Positions 26,856-36,715 of a stretch of 63,838 nt of DNA are shown one piece after another (the stretch's first letter is position 1; each line of letters opens with the position of its first letter). This stretch comes from Bacteroidales bacterium (GTDB taxonomy: Bacteria > Bacteroidota > Bacteroidia > Bacteroidales > Marinifilaceae): the NCBI GenBank assembly GCA_015061245.1, contig SUWY01000014.1, positions 1 to 63,838 of the forward strand, in the 5' to 3' direction. The position numbers were made by a program, and so were the translations under genes. A model generated the notes under the pieces. It was not told the origin of the DNA, ran no database searches, and saw only the letters and a list, made by a program, of their open reading frames with translations.

Positions 26856-28295
26856 ATGTCTGCAAGCATTGCTATAATCATTCTTATTGCATACTTCTGT
26901 ATGCTGATGGTTGTAGGTTACTTTACCTCAAAAAATAGCAATGCCACTACATTTTATAACGCCAACCACTCTGCGCCATGGTATTTAGTGGCTTTTGGAA
27001 TGGTTGGCGTTTCACTTTCAGGAGTAACCTTTATCTCAGTTCCCGGCGAGGTGGGAAACACCCATTGGAGTTACTTGACTCTTGTTATTGGAAACTGCAT
27101 GGGATATATGCTTATTGCATGGATACTCCTACCTATTTTTTACCGTCTGAATCTTATATCTATCTATGGTTGGCTTGAAAAGAGGTACGGAGCCAAAACC
27201 CGAAGAAGCGGATCTATTCTGTTCCTTATCTCACAACTTATTGGAGCATCGTTCAGACTATTCTTAATAGTAAGTGTACTACAAATAGCTTTTTTCAACT
27301 CCATAGGAATTCCACTATGGTGTACAGTTCTTATAACATTGCTATTTGTATGGCTCTACACCTTCCGCGGGGGCATAAAAACTCTTGTCTGGACCGACAC
27401 ATTACAGACAATCTTTATGCTGCTATCGCTCTTTATAACTATCTTCATTATTTGTAAAGAGATGAATTTCTCTATAGGCGAGGCCACAAATGCGATAGCT
27501 CAGAGCGACTACTCTACTATATTCAATTGGGACTGGAAGTCAGGAGAGAATACCATAAAACAACTTATTGCGGGTATTGCTATTACAGTTGCAATCAATG
27601 GATTGGATCAAAACATGATGCAAAAGAATCTGACCTGCTCTACCCTAAAGGAGTGCAGAAAAAACATGTTTACATTCTCTGCATTGTTTCTGATAACAAA
27701 CATTCTTTTTCTGACATTAGGCACTCTACTATATCTATATGCAAACTCAAATGGAATTGCTATTCCGGAAAAGAGCGATCAACTATTCCCAACATTGGCA
27801 TTAAACCACTTTGGATTCTTTGCCGGTCTATTTTTCCTACTTGGAGTAACTGCTGCTGCATACTCATCGGTTGACTCATCGCTTACTGCCATGACTACTG
27901 CATTCTGCTCAGATATAATGGGAGTTACAGAAAAGAATCCTCGCCCGAAATTGAGAGTTACAGTACACTTGTTGTTCTCGTTGCTAATGGGGGCTATTAT
28001 CATTATCTTCAATAGCAGTAACAATAGTAGTGTTGTCTCTGCAGTATTTACTGCTGTTGGATATACATACGGACCTATTCTGGGACTATTCCTGTTTGGA
28101 CTTTGTACAAAGCGCCAACCAAATGAAAAGGCAATTCCATATATCTGCGTGGCATCGCCTATTATAGCGTGGGTAATAAACCGCTACTCCGAAACTATTC
28201 TGTTCGGATACAAATTCGGTTTTGAAATTCTTCTGCTAAATGCTTTGATTACAATTATCGGCTTAGCTATTTCAAGTTCCTCAAAACAGCGCTAA
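26856..28295 (+). CDS. Sodium:solute symporter family transporter
   Basis: The protein has 479 residues and about 13 membrane helices in the LeuT-like SSS fold. ATTFYNANHSAPWYLVAFGMVGVSLSG at the N terminus and the GVTAAAYSSVDSSLTAMTTAF region are typical of the family and likely hold the sodium site. The substrate cannot be read from sequence. It follows pheS closely, and its 3' end overlaps the convergent xylulokinase gene by 29 bases. Confidence 0.85.
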   Translation: MSASIAIIILIAYFCMLMVVGYFTSKNSNATTFYNANHSAPWYLVAFGMVGVSLSGVTFISVPGEVGNTHWSYLTLVIGNCMGYMLIAWILLPIFYRLNLISIYGWLEKRYGAKTRRSGSILFLISQLIGASFRLFLIVSVLQIAFFNSIGIPLWCTVLITLLFVWLYTFRGGIKTLVWTDTLQTIFMLLSLFITIFIICKEMNFSIGEATNAIAQSDYSTIFNWDWKSGENTIKQLIAGIAITVAINGLDQNMMQKNLTCSTLKECRKNMFTFSALFLITNILFLTLGTLLYLYANSNGIAIPEKSDQLFPTLALNHFGFFAGLFFLLGVTAAAYSSVDSSLTAMTTAFCSDIMGVTEKNPRPKLRVTVHLLFSLLMGAIIIIFNSSNNSSVVSAVFTAVGYTYGPILGLFLFGLCTKRQPNEKAIPYICVASPIIAWVINRYSETILFGYKFGFEILLLNALITIIGLAISSSSKQR

Positions 28296-29763
28296 GCAAC
28301 TCTCTCCAACGCTCGTAAGCCTCTTGATACTCTGCAAAGTTCGCAATATCGGGCTCAATAGTATCCATCTTCTGCAACTTTGCAAAAGCCTCATCGGGAT
28401 CCGAATAGATTCCTGCTCCGATTCCTGCACCTTGTGCAGCTCCGGCAGCTCCGGTTGTCTCATATAGCTCGATTGGAACTCCGGCCAAGCTTGCCATGGT
28501 TCTGCCAAAAATCTCGCTTCTATACATATTTGCAGCTCCTGCACGTATTGTAGATACCTTTAATCCCAAGTCAGACATAATATCCAAACCATACTTCATT
28601 GCAAATACAATTCCCTCTTGAACTGCACGTAACAAGTGAGCGCGAGTATGAACATTGAAATTAATTCCATTAAATACTGCCCCGGTTTCACGATTACCAA
28701 GAACACGCTCGGCACCATTTCCAAATGGCAATATTGATACACCACTACTTCCAATAGGAATTGAGTCGGCCATCATATTCATCACATCGTACGAGATTCC
28801 CTCGGGCGATATCTGCTTCTTGATCCATGCATTCATACTACCCGTACCATTAATACATAGCAGCATACCCAAACGAGGATCTTCAGGAGTATGATTAACG
28901 TGAGCAAATAGATTTACACGATTTTGATCATCGTGTGTCAATTTATCCAACACTCCATATATAACTCCACTGGTACCGGCAGTCGATGCAACCTCTCCCG
29001 GTTTAAAGACATTTAACGACAATGCATTGTTAGCCTGATCTCCCGCACGATAGCAGACAGGAGTTCCCTGTTTCAATCCCAAGGCAAAAGCACCATCAGC
29101 CGACAATCCAGCCTGTTTTGAGAAGGTTGGAACCACATCGGGCATTATGGCCTTATCAAATCCGTAGTACTCCATCATCTCCCGAGAGATAGATTCACGT
29201 TTGAAATCCCACAAAATTCCCTCGGACAAGCCCGGAATAGTAGTCTGAACCTCGCCTGTCATACGCATAGCGATATAATCTCCAGGCAACATTACCTTGT
29301 ATATCTTTGCATATATTTCAGGTTCATGTTCTTTAACCCACGCCAGCTTACTCGCAGTAAAGTTTCCTGGCGAGTTCAACAGATGATTATCACAAATGTC
29401 TCTGCCCAATGCTTTGGCTGCAGCATCGCCATAACTAACAGCGCGACTATCGCACCAAATAATTGATGGTCTTAACACTTTGTAGTGCTTGTCTACCATA
29501 ACCAAGCCGTGCATCTGATACGAAATACCAATTGCACGAACCTGCTCACGATCAATTCCCGAAGTTGCCAAGATAGAGGCAGAAGCCATACACAAATTCT
29601 GCCACCACAACTCAGGATCCTGTTCGGCCCAACCTGGCTTTACAGCAGTCATTCTCATCTCCTGCTTCGGAAAATAATCTGAAGCCGCACACACTCCGGT
29701 TGCTGCATTAATCAACGATGCCTTAACCGAAGAAGTTCCCACGTCGAAACCCAACAGATACAT
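28267..29763 (-). CDS. xylB: Xylulokinase (FGGY family)
   Basis: The protein has 498 residues. It phosphorylates D-xylulose to xylulose 5-phosphate. The phosphate-binding motif GFDVGTSSVKASL is at 5-17, AIGISYQMHGLV is typical of xylulokinase, and the second FGGY signature is seen around GIVFAMKYGLDIM and GAANMYRSEIFGRTMASLAGVP. A related pentulose could also be the substrate. It starts 15 bases after prs and is likely cotranscribed with it. No xylose isomerase is nearby. Confidence 0.85.
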   Translation of the reverse strand: MYLLGFDVGTSSVKASLINAATGVCAASDYFPKQEMRMTAVKPGWAEQDPELWWQNLCMASASILATSGIDREQVRAIGISYQMHGLVMVDKHYKVLRPSIIWCDSRAVSYGDAAAKALGRDICDNHLLNSPGNFTASKLAWVKEHEPEIYAKIYKVMLPGDYIAMRMTGEVQTTIPGLSEGILWDFKRESISREMMEYYGFDKAIMPDVVPTFSKQAGLSADGAFALGLKQGTPVCYRAGDQANNALSLNVFKPGEVASTAGTSGVIYGVLDKLTHDDQNRVNLFAHVNHTPEDPRLGMLLCINGTGSMNAWIKKQISPEGISYDVMNMMADSIPIGSSGVSILPFGNGAERVLGNRETGAVFNGINFNVHTRAHLLRAVQEGIVFAMKYGLDIMSDLGLKVSTIRAGAANMYRSEIFGRTMASLAGVPIELYETTGAAGAAQGAGIGAGIYSDPDEAFAKLQKMDTIEPDIANFAEYQEAYERWRELLSAVLRNLK

Positions 29764-29778
29764 ATCTATGTTTATTTA

Positions 29779-30717
29779 TTATAAAATGAAGAAGTCACTG
29801 ATTGATTTGTGGTGTACCATGTTATACATCACGTTAGCAAACATCTCTGCCACAGAAAGAGTACGAATCTTTGAACATGGACGAGATATAGGTATTGAAT
29901 TGGTCAATACAACCTCCTCCAATGCCGAAGCTTCAATTCTCTCCAAAGCAGGACCAGACAAAACTCCATGAGTCGCAACCGCACGAACACTATTTGCTCC
30001 CATCTCCTTCAAAAGATCGGCAGCCTTACATATAGTACCAGCGGTATCAATCATATCATCAACGATTACTACATCCTTGCCCTCTACATCTCCAATTACA
30101 CGCATCTCTGCAACAACGTTTGGACGTGGACGGCTCTTATGGCAAATAATCATATCGCAGTGGAAGTGCTTTGCCCAACTATTTGCACGCTTAGCTCCTC
30201 CCATATCGGGCGATGCAATTGCCAAATTTGGCAAATTCAATGTCTTGATATATGGAATAGTAACCGATGAACCGTAAAGGTGATCAACCGGAATATCAAA
30301 GAATCCCTGAATCTGGTCAGCATGAAGATCCATAGTAATTACACGGTCAGCGCCTGCAGCAGTCAACAAATTAGCAACCAACTTTGCTGCAATGGTAATT
30401 CTTGGACGATCTTTTCTATCCTGTCTTGCAAATCCGAAGTATGGAATTACTGCAATAACCTTATATGCAGATGCACGCTTTGCCGCATCAATCATCATCA
30501 ACAACTCCATCAAGTTGTCACTTGGTGGCATTGTAGACTGGACAATAAAGACATAATCTCCACGAACTGTCTCATTATAAGCTGTTACAAACTCGCCATC
30601 ACTAAAACGTAGCAATGCTCTCTCTCCCAACTTCACGCCCAATGTATTTGCAATCTCCTGGGCAATGTAAGCGCTCTTTTCTCCTGAAAAGACCTTAATC
30701 TCAGCACTTCCGGTCAT
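29779..30717 (-). CDS. prs: Ribose-phosphate pyrophosphokinase
   Basis: It makes PRPP from ribose 5-phosphate and ATP. The protein has 312 residues. The FSDGEF motif, the catalytic flexible-loop region PYFGFARQDRKDRPR, and the PRPP-binding motif DVVIVDDMIDTAGTI are all present. A -7 box (minus TAAATTTG at 30769-30762) lies upstream. It pairs with a downstream xylulokinase gene, linking pentose phosphate supply to PRPP in one unit. Confidence 0.95.
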   Translation of the reverse strand: MTGSAEIKVFSGEKSAYIAQEIANTLGVKLGERALLRFSDGEFVTAYNETVRGDYVFIVQSTMPPSDNLMELLMMIDAAKRASAYKVIAVIPYFGFARQDRKDRPRITIAAKLVANLLTAAGADRVITMDLHADQIQGFFDIPVDHLYGSSVTIPYIKTLNLPNLAIASPDMGGAKRANSWAKHFHCDMIICHKSRPRPNVVAEMRVIGDVEGKDVVIVDDMIDTAGTICKAADLLKEMGANSVRAVATHGVLSGPALERIEASALEEVVLTNSIPISRPCSKIRTLSVAEMFANVMYNMVHHKSISDFFIL

Positions 30718-30761
30718 AAAAATCCTATTTGAAGGTAAATGTGTGTGTATGTTATGAGATG

Positions 30762-30821
30762 CAAATTTAATGAAACTAATCTAAAAAAGGAAACTCTGTT
30801 ACGCAATATTTACTATTTTTG
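30762..30821. promoter_or_regulatory. Divergent -7 boxes for prs (minus) and CotH-like gene (plus)
   Basis: Minus strand TAAATTTG covers 30769-30762, 45 bases before the prs start. Plus strand TATTTTTG covers 30814-30821, only 5 bases before the CotH-like start, which would give a very short leader. Confidence 0.4.
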
Positions 30822-30826
30822 CACTC

Positions 30827-32125
30827 ATGAAAGAGAGAATATTAAAAGTAATCACATTATTGATTTTTTCGTCGCTTCTATTTGCTTGTTCCGACGACGA
30901 GCCAATATATGACGACAATTGGGTCATTGACAACTCCAAAGAGGATTGGGAGGAGCAGATTGTAGATGGCTCTGCCGAGTTATGGAAAACAGGACTACCT
31001 GTTATCGTAATAAACACTCCCGACGGAGTTCCTGTCAAGTACAAAACCACCTGGGTTGAGGGAGCAACATTTGAGTGTTTTAACCCCGATTCAACCTTAA
31101 ACAGTTCTGCAACCACCAGAATTCGTCTCCATGGTAACTCATCGCGCGCCTGCCCGAAAGTTTCATACAACTTGGACTTCGATGAGAAGTGTTCCGTACT
31201 ATCAATGCCTCCACACAAGAGATGGATATTGATAGCAAACCACTTTGATAAAACTCTATTGAGGAACACTATAGGACAATGGATGGGACGTAAATTCGGC
31301 TCATTTGCCTACAATCCAAGAAACCAATTTGTCGAGGTTATCCTAAATGGAAAGCATTTAGGAACTTATATGCTTATTGAACATATCAGACAAAGCGACA
31401 ACAGAGTAGAGAACGGATACGTTATTGAGTTCGACGACAAGTACGCAGAAGATGACATTGTATTCCAATCTGTTGTGCGCGAGAACGATACAATTAACGT
31501 AAACATAAAGGATCCCGACATTGAAATGGACGGAGAGGAGTTCAATCACATTAAAGAGCTTATAAACAACCTAAGCGCCACTCTCTATGGTAAAGATCCA
31601 TTCAACAAAACAACAGGATATTTCCACGTTGCAGACCGTGAAACGTTCGCAGATTTTTACATAGTGAACGAGATTTCAAAGAATGTCGATGCACGTTTCT
31701 ATTCAAGCTGCTTTGCAAATCTCACCACATACGATCGTCTCTACATGGGACCGCTATGGGACTTCGATGTCGGTTTTGGGAACTACGTATTCGAGAATCC
31801 ATACACAATCAACGAGCCAACCGGTTTGTATATGCACAAATGCCCATGGATTGAGATCATGCTGAAAGAGAATGAGTTCTTGAAGATTGTCTCTAAAAAG
31901 CTAAAAAGATACTATAATCACGAGGCAGAGATTATGGCATATATTGACGAACAGGCAAACTCTATCCTAAATTCAATTGTATTGAATGAGCGATTATGGA
32001 ATGTTTTGACAAAAGATAGCTCAAACCTTTCTGACCAGGAGATTAAGGATTTGTATCTAAAGCAGGTTGAATGGTTGAAGAATTGGATTCATGAGCGTTT
32101 TATATATCTTAAAACCAAATACTAA
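30827..32125 (+). CDS. CotH-like kinase-fold lipoprotein
   Basis: The protein has 432 residues with a lipobox ending at Cys21. From about residue 95 it matches the CotH family: RIRLHGNSSRACPKVSYNL, SMPPHKRWILIANHFDKTLLRN, YMLIEHIR, and GPLWDFDVGFGN. CotH proteins have an atypical protein-kinase fold and some phosphorylate secreted proteins. The WDFD motif may supply a metal-binding aspartate. In Bacteroidales these are common surface lipoproteins of unknown substrate. It is transcribed alone ahead of leuS. Confidence 0.8.
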   Translation: MKERILKVITLLIFSSLLFACSDDEPIYDDNWVIDNSKEDWEEQIVDGSAELWKTGLPVIVINTPDGVPVKYKTTWVEGATFECFNPDSTLNSSATTRIRLHGNSSRACPKVSYNLDFDEKCSVLSMPPHKRWILIANHFDKTLLRNTIGQWMGRKFGSFAYNPRNQFVEVILNGKHLGTYMLIEHIRQSDNRVENGYVIEFDDKYAEDDIVFQSVVRENDTINVNIKDPDIEMDGEEFNHIKELINNLSATLYGKDPFNKTTGYFHVADRETFADFYIVNEISKNVDARFYSSCFANLTTYDRLYMGPLWDFDVGFGNYVFENPYTINEPTGLYMHKCPWIEIMLKENEFLKIVSKKLKRYYNHEAEIMAYIDEQANSILNSIVLNERLWNVLTKDSSNLSDQEIKDLYLKQVEWLKNWIHERFIYLKTKY

Positions 32126-32130
32126 AAGAG

Positions 32131-32161
32131 TTGAAAATATGGGTGTTTTTCACTAATTTCG
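32131..32161 (+). promoter_or_regulatory. Promoter for leuS
   Basis: TTG (32131-32133), a 20-nt spacer and TAATTTCG (32154-32161) fit the Bacteroidetes promoter with one changed base in the -7 box. The start codon is at 32191. Confidence 0.5.
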
Positions 32162-32190
32162 CACCCTAATTAACGAAATACTTAACAACA

Positions 32191-34968
32191 ATGGAATATA
32201 ATTTTAAAGAGATCGAGAGCAAATGGCAAAACTATTGGCGCGAGAACAAGACCTACAAAGTTAGTTCTACCTCCGACAAGCCAAAATTCTACGTATTGGA
32301 TATGTTCCCATACCCATCCGGAGCGGGATTGCACGTAGGCCACCCTCTCGGATATATCGCATCGGATATCTACTCAAGATATAAGAGATTGAAGGGATTC
32401 AACGTATTGCACCCAATGGGCTACGACGCATACGGACTTCCTGCAGAGCAGTATGCTATTCAAACAGGACAACACCCTGCAATCACAACAGAGAAGAATA
32501 TTGCACGTTACCGTGAGCAATTGGACAAGATTGGTTTCTCATTCGATTGGGATAGAGAGGTTAGAACCTGCGATCCTAAATACTACAAGTGGACACAATG
32601 GGCATTTATCCAGATGTTTAACCACTGGTTTGACAAAGAGACCCAGAAAGCACAGAGAATTGAGGCATTGGTAGCAACCTTGACAAAAGAGGGAAATGCC
32701 AATATCAACGCAGCATGTTCACAAGATACTCCTGCAATTACTGCCGAGGAGTGGAACAACATGTCACAGAATGAGCAGCAACAGTTCTTACTTAACTATA
32801 GATTGGCATATTTGGCCGATGCTGTTGTAAACTGGTGTCCTCAATTGGGAACAGTACTTGCAAACGACGAGGTTAAGGATGGTCTTTCTGTACGTGGAGG
32901 ATATCCTGTTATTCAAAAGACCATGCGTCAATGGTCATTAAGAGTCTCAGCTTATGCACAAAGATTGCTCGATGGACTTGACAAAATTGATTGGTCTGAC
33001 TCATTGAAAGATATTCAGCGCAACTGGATTGGTCGCTCATTGGGAACTGAGATGATCTTTAATGTTAAAGATTCAGATATCAAACTTGAGATATTTACAA
33101 CTCGTGCAGATACCGTATATGGAGTTTCATTTATGGTTTTGGCCCCCGAGAGTGATTACGTTAAGGCCCTAACAACTCCGGAGCAAGCCGATGCAGTTAA
33201 AGAGTATTTGGACTACGTAGCAAAACGAACAGAGCGCGAGCGTCAAAGTGAGGTTAAGACTGTTACCGGAGTATTTACCGGTTCATATGCAATAAACCCA
33301 CTTACAAACGAGGAGATTCCTGTATGGATTAGCGAGTACGTCTTGGCAGGTTATGGAACAGGCGCTATTATGGCGGTTCCTGCTCACGACAGCCGAGACT
33401 ATGCATTTGCCAAGAAATTCAATCTGCCAATCATTCCTGTAGTTGATAATGGTGGCGAGATTGACTTGTCTGAAAGCTCATACGATGCTAAAGAGGGTAA
33501 GATGATTAATAGTGGTGATTTGAATGGCATGGATGTTAAGGATGCTATCAAATATACCGCAGAGAAGGTTGAGAAGATGGGTATCGGTAAGATTAAAATC
33601 AACTATCGTCTCCGCGATGCCATCTTCAGCCGTCAAAGATATTGGGGAGAGCCATTCCCTGTATACTACAAGGAGAATCTTCCATATATGCTTGACGAGA
33701 GCAAACTTCCACTGACTCTGCCTGAGATTGATAAATATCTACCAACCGAAACCGGAGAGCCACCACTTGGCCGCGCTAAGGGTTGGACAACAGAGGAAGG
33801 TTACCAACTTGAGTTGAATACAATGCCGGGATTTGCAGGTTCATCTGCATACTTCTTGCGCTATATGGATCCAGAGAATGACAATGCTCTTGTAAGCAAA
33901 GAGGCAAACGAGTATTGGAGAAATGTAGATTTGTATTTGGGAGGTGCCGAGCACGCAACTGGTCACTTGATCTACTCACGATTCTGGAATATGTTCCTAT
34001 ATGATTTGGGAGTTGCCTGCGAGGAGGAGCCATTCAAGAAACTTATCAACCAGGGAATGATTCAGGGTCGATCTAGTTTTGTATATCGAGTACAAGGAAC
34101 AAACACATTCGTTTCTGTCGGCTTGAAAGATCAATACGAAACCACCGAGATTCACGTTCTTGTTGACTTCGTTAAGAACGACATTCTTGATATTGAGCAG
34201 TTCAAGAACTGGATGCCGGAGTACAACAATGCCGAGTTTATCTTAGAGGAGGATGGCAAATACCATTGCGGATATGCCGTTGAGAAGATGTCAAAATCTA
34301 TGTTCAACGTTGTAAATCCTGACAATGTTATTGAGGAGTTCGGAGCTGATACTCTTCGTTTGTACGAGATGTTCCTTGGCCCATTGGAGGCTCACAAACC
34401 TTGGGATACAAAGGGTATCGACGGTGTTTATAAATTCTTGAGAAAGTTTTGGCGTTTGTTCCACAATGGCGAGGAGTTCTGCGTTAGCGATGAAGCCCCA
34501 ACAGCCGAGGAGTTAAAAATACTTCACCGTACAATCAAGAAGATTGAGAGTGACATTGAGACCTTCTCATTCAATACCTCAATTCCTGCCTTTATGATTT
34601 GTACCAACGAGTTGGGCGCTTTGAAGTGTAATAAACGAGCAATCTTAGAGCCTCTTGTAATTACTTTGGCTCCATACGCACCACATATTGCCGAGGAGTT
34701 GTGGCATGCACTTGGCAACGAGCAGAGTGTAACTGTTGCAACATTCCCACAATGGGATGAGAAGTATTTGGTCGAGGCCTCAAAAGAGTACCCAATCAGC
34801 TTCAACGGTAAGGTTCGTTTCAAGATGACCTTCCCGGTAAATGCAACAAATCAGGAGATTGAGGAGGCCGTTAAAGCATCGGCCGATACAGCTCGCTGGA
34901 TTGAGGGCAAGAGCATCAAGAAGATGATTATTGTTCCAAACAAGATTGTTAATATAGTTATCGGATAA
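32191..34968 (+). CDS. leuS: Leucine-tRNA ligase
   Basis: The protein has 925 residues, typical for Bacteroidales LeuRS. The class I HIGH motif is HVGHPLGY in [18 protein letters not shown], the CP1 editing domain includes [18 protein letters not shown] and [21 protein letters not shown], and KMSKS occurs as [12 protein letters not shown]. Two bases separate its stop from the next ATG, so the His/Cys-rich gene that begins the metal-efflux operon may be read from the same transcript. Confidence 0.97.
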   Translation: MEYNFKEIESKWQNYWRENKTYKVSSTSDKPKFYVLDMFPYPSGAGLHVGHPLGYIASDIYSRYKRLKGFNVLHPMGYDAYGLPAEQYAIQTGQHPAITTEKNIARYREQLDKIGFSFDWDREVRTCDPKYYKWTQWAFIQMFNHWFDKETQKAQRIEALVATLTKEGNANINAACSQDTPAITAEEWNNMSQNEQQQFLLNYRLAYLADAVVNWCPQLGTVLANDEVKDGLSVRGGYPVIQKTMRQWSLRVSAYAQRLLDGLDKIDWSDSLKDIQRNWIGRSLGTEMIFNVKDSDIKLEIFTTRADTVYGVSFMVLAPESDYVKALTTPEQADAVKEYLDYVAKRTERERQSEVKTVTGVFTGSYAINPLTNEEIPVWISEYVLAGYGTGAIMAVPAHDSRDYAFAKKFNLPIIPVVDNGGEIDLSESSYDAKEGKMINSGDLNGMDVKDAIKYTAEKVEKMGIGKIKINYRLRDAIFSRQRYWGEPFPVYYKENLPYMLDESKLPLTLPEIDKYLPTETGEPPLGRAKGWTTEEGYQLELNTMPGFAGSSAYFLRYMDPENDNALVSKEANEYWRNVDLYLGGAEHATGHLIYSRFWNMFLYDLGVACEEEPFKKLINQGMIQGRSSFVYRVQGTNTFVSVGLKDQYETTEIHVLVDFVKNDILDIEQFKNWMPEYNNAEFILEEDGKYHCGYAVEKMSKSMFNVVNPDNVIEEFGADTLRLYEMFLGPLEAHKPWDTKGIDGVYKFLRKFWRLFHNGEEFCVSDEAPTAEELKILHRTIKKIESDIETFSFNTSIPAFMICTNELGALKCNKRAILEPLVITLAPYAPHIAEELWHALGNEQSVTVATFPQWDEKYLVEASKEYPISFNGKVRFKMTFPVNATNQEIEEAVKASADTARWIEGKSIKKMIIVPNKIVNIVIG

Positions 34969-34970
34969 CT

Positions 34971-35378
34971 ATGAAACAGATGATAAGAGTAATGTTTGTT
35001 GTTGCGACTCTGTTTTCCATGGTCGCAACAACCATTATTCCTCATCATCACCACAACGATGGCGAAACAATATGTTCATGCCACCATATATCATGTTGCC
35101 ACGAGGGCGAGGAGGATTGTACTCATCAAGAGAACCACTCCGACTGTAGCGACTGCATGTGCAGTATCAAAATCAGCCTTGAGCAGACCAATCAATTGGT
35201 AAAAGTTCCAACACCTATCTTAATCCCTGCTCTCGATATCTACTCAGAGGGATTGACAACATTAGTGCCTAATATTCAAAAACTATACGAAGAGAAGGGT
35301 AACTTTCCGCCAAATCTAATACACAAATATATCTTTTACCGTAAGAGCATTGCCTTACGAGCACCTCCACAATTTTAA
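34971..35378 (+). CDS. Small His/Cys-rich exported protein of metal-efflux operon
   Basis: The protein has 135 residues and an N-terminal signal segment (5-22). HHHH at 25-28 and eight cysteines between 35 and 64 (35, 37, 42, 43, 50, 59, 62, 64), mixed with histidines, form a compact likely metal-binding section. The C terminus LRAPPQF is shared, from memory, with small proteins that precede Bacteroidales RND metal pumps. It may be a periplasmic metal sponge or sensor. It lies directly before an adaptor with a long His-rich stretch. The metal is unknown. Confidence 0.65.
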   Translation: MKQMIRVMFVVATLFSMVATTIIPHHHHNDGETICSCHHISCCHEGEEDCTHQENHSDCSDCMCSIKISLEQTNQLVKVPTPILIPALDIYSEGLTTLVPNIQKLYEEKGNFPPNLIHKYIFYRKSIALRAPPQF

Positions 35379-35447
35379 GTTTTCCGTATTGGACCAAGCC
35401 ATAAATGTTTTTGGGCACAAGTAATATTAACTTAAAATTGTAACATT

Positions 35448-36704
35448 ATGAATTTCAAAATATTTACTTTCGCTATTGCGATTTGTTATATCCTTTTGGG
35501 TTGTAAAGGTAACACTCATGCGCACAACCACGACTCACACGAACATACACACGAACATCATGAGCATGAGCATAATCACGATCACAATCATGAACATAAC
35601 GATGAACATGAGCACAACCACGAAGCAAATCATGACCATGACCATGAGCACGAAGCCGAGCATGCCCACGAGCATACCGATGTAATCAATTTTACATGCG
35701 AACAGGCTGAGTTAATTGGACTTGCAACAGAAAAAATAGAAGCTGCCGATTTTGTTGAAGCAATTAAAGTAGGAGGTAAAATCATAAGTGCTCCCGGCGA
35801 TGCAACTGTAATTATTGCAAAGGCAAGCGGAACCATAAACTTTATCAACACCCATATTGGCGAGGGAACCAAAGTTTCCAAAGACTCCCCTATTTTGCAG
35901 ATTATTCCTGCAGGAACCATCGATGGTAACCCTCTAGCCAAAGCCGAAAACGAATATAAGGCTGCCTTGGCCGATTATAATCGAGCTAAAGAGCTATCAA
36001 AAGAGCAAATCATTTCACAGCGAGAGTTCGAACAGAGCGAGCAACGCTACCACGATGCCTTGAATGCATATAACGATTTGAAGGATCAGCACGCAGACGG
36101 CAACGTAAATGTAACCTCGCCTATAAATGGATATATAACAGAGATTTTGGTAAATGAGGGCGACTATATTGAGGCCGGCACTATTTTGGGAAAGGTATCG
36201 CTCAACAACTCTCTACACCTGGTTGCCGATGTTACAGAGAAAAACTACTCAAAATTGAAGGGAGTTCAAAGTGCTAACTTTAAGGTTAATTACTCTCCGA
36301 AACTATTCAAATTATCTGATTTACAGGGCAAATACATTTCGTATGGCAAAAACTTAGAGCCAAACTATGCCTTTATACACGCCACCTTCGAATTCAACAA
36401 CACTGGGGAGTTTATTCCTGGAAGTTATGCCGAGATATTCCTGCTTGGCGAACCTAAAGCCAACACAATCTCGGTACCGACAACGGCACTTCTTGAGGAG
36501 CAAGGGTTATATTTTGTATATACCCTTATTGGCCACGACGAATATAAAAAGATTCAAGTCGAAATTGGTGGCAACAACGGCGAGCGCGTAGAGATTCTAA
36601 ACGGAGTTAAAGCCGACGATATTGTTGTAACCAAGGGTGTTTATAACTTGAAGCTTGCAGAGAAGGCCTCGCTTATCCCTGAAGGACACAGCCATAACCA
36701 TTAA
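35448..36704 (+). CDS. RND-efflux periplasmic adaptor with His-rich N terminus (CusB-like)
   Basis: The protein has 418 residues and a lipobox ending at Cys19. Residues 24-76 are a repetitive His-rich tract with about 24 histidines alternating with Glu, Asp and Asn, then a membrane-fusion protein core: lipoyl-like halves (VIIAKASGTINFINTHIGEG and NVTSPINGYITEILVNEGD) around a coiled-coil hairpin (AENEYKAALADYNRAKELS). The chain ends HSHNH. It bridges the inner-membrane pump and outer-membrane channel. The His tract suggests zinc, nickel, cobalt or copper capture. It is the second gene of a four-gene operon. Confidence 0.88.
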   Translation: MNFKIFTFAIAICYILLGCKGNTHAHNHDSHEHTHEHHEHEHNHDHNHEHNDEHEHNHEANHDHDHEHEAEHAHEHTDVINFTCEQAELIGLATEKIEAADFVEAIKVGGKIISAPGDATVIIAKASGTINFINTHIGEGTKVSKDSPILQIIPAGTIDGNPLAKAENEYKAALADYNRAKELSKEQIISQREFEQSEQRYHDALNAYNDLKDQHADGNVNVTSPINGYITEILVNEGDYIEAGTILGKVSLNNSLHLVADVTEKNYSKLKGVQSANFKVNYSPKLFKLSDLQGKYISYGKNLEPNYAFIHATFEFNNTGEFIPGSYAEIFLLGEPKANTISVPTTALLEEQGLYFVYTLIGHDEYKKIQVEIGGNNGERVEILNGVKADDIVVTKGVYNLKLAEKASLIPEGHSHNH

Positions 36705-36715
36705 TTCCACGAGTT

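Noticed and set aside
35510-35690. Possible CRISPR-like or tandem repeat array
   Set aside because: The repetition follows from alternating His codons of the adaptor protein; units are short, uneven and have no spacers.
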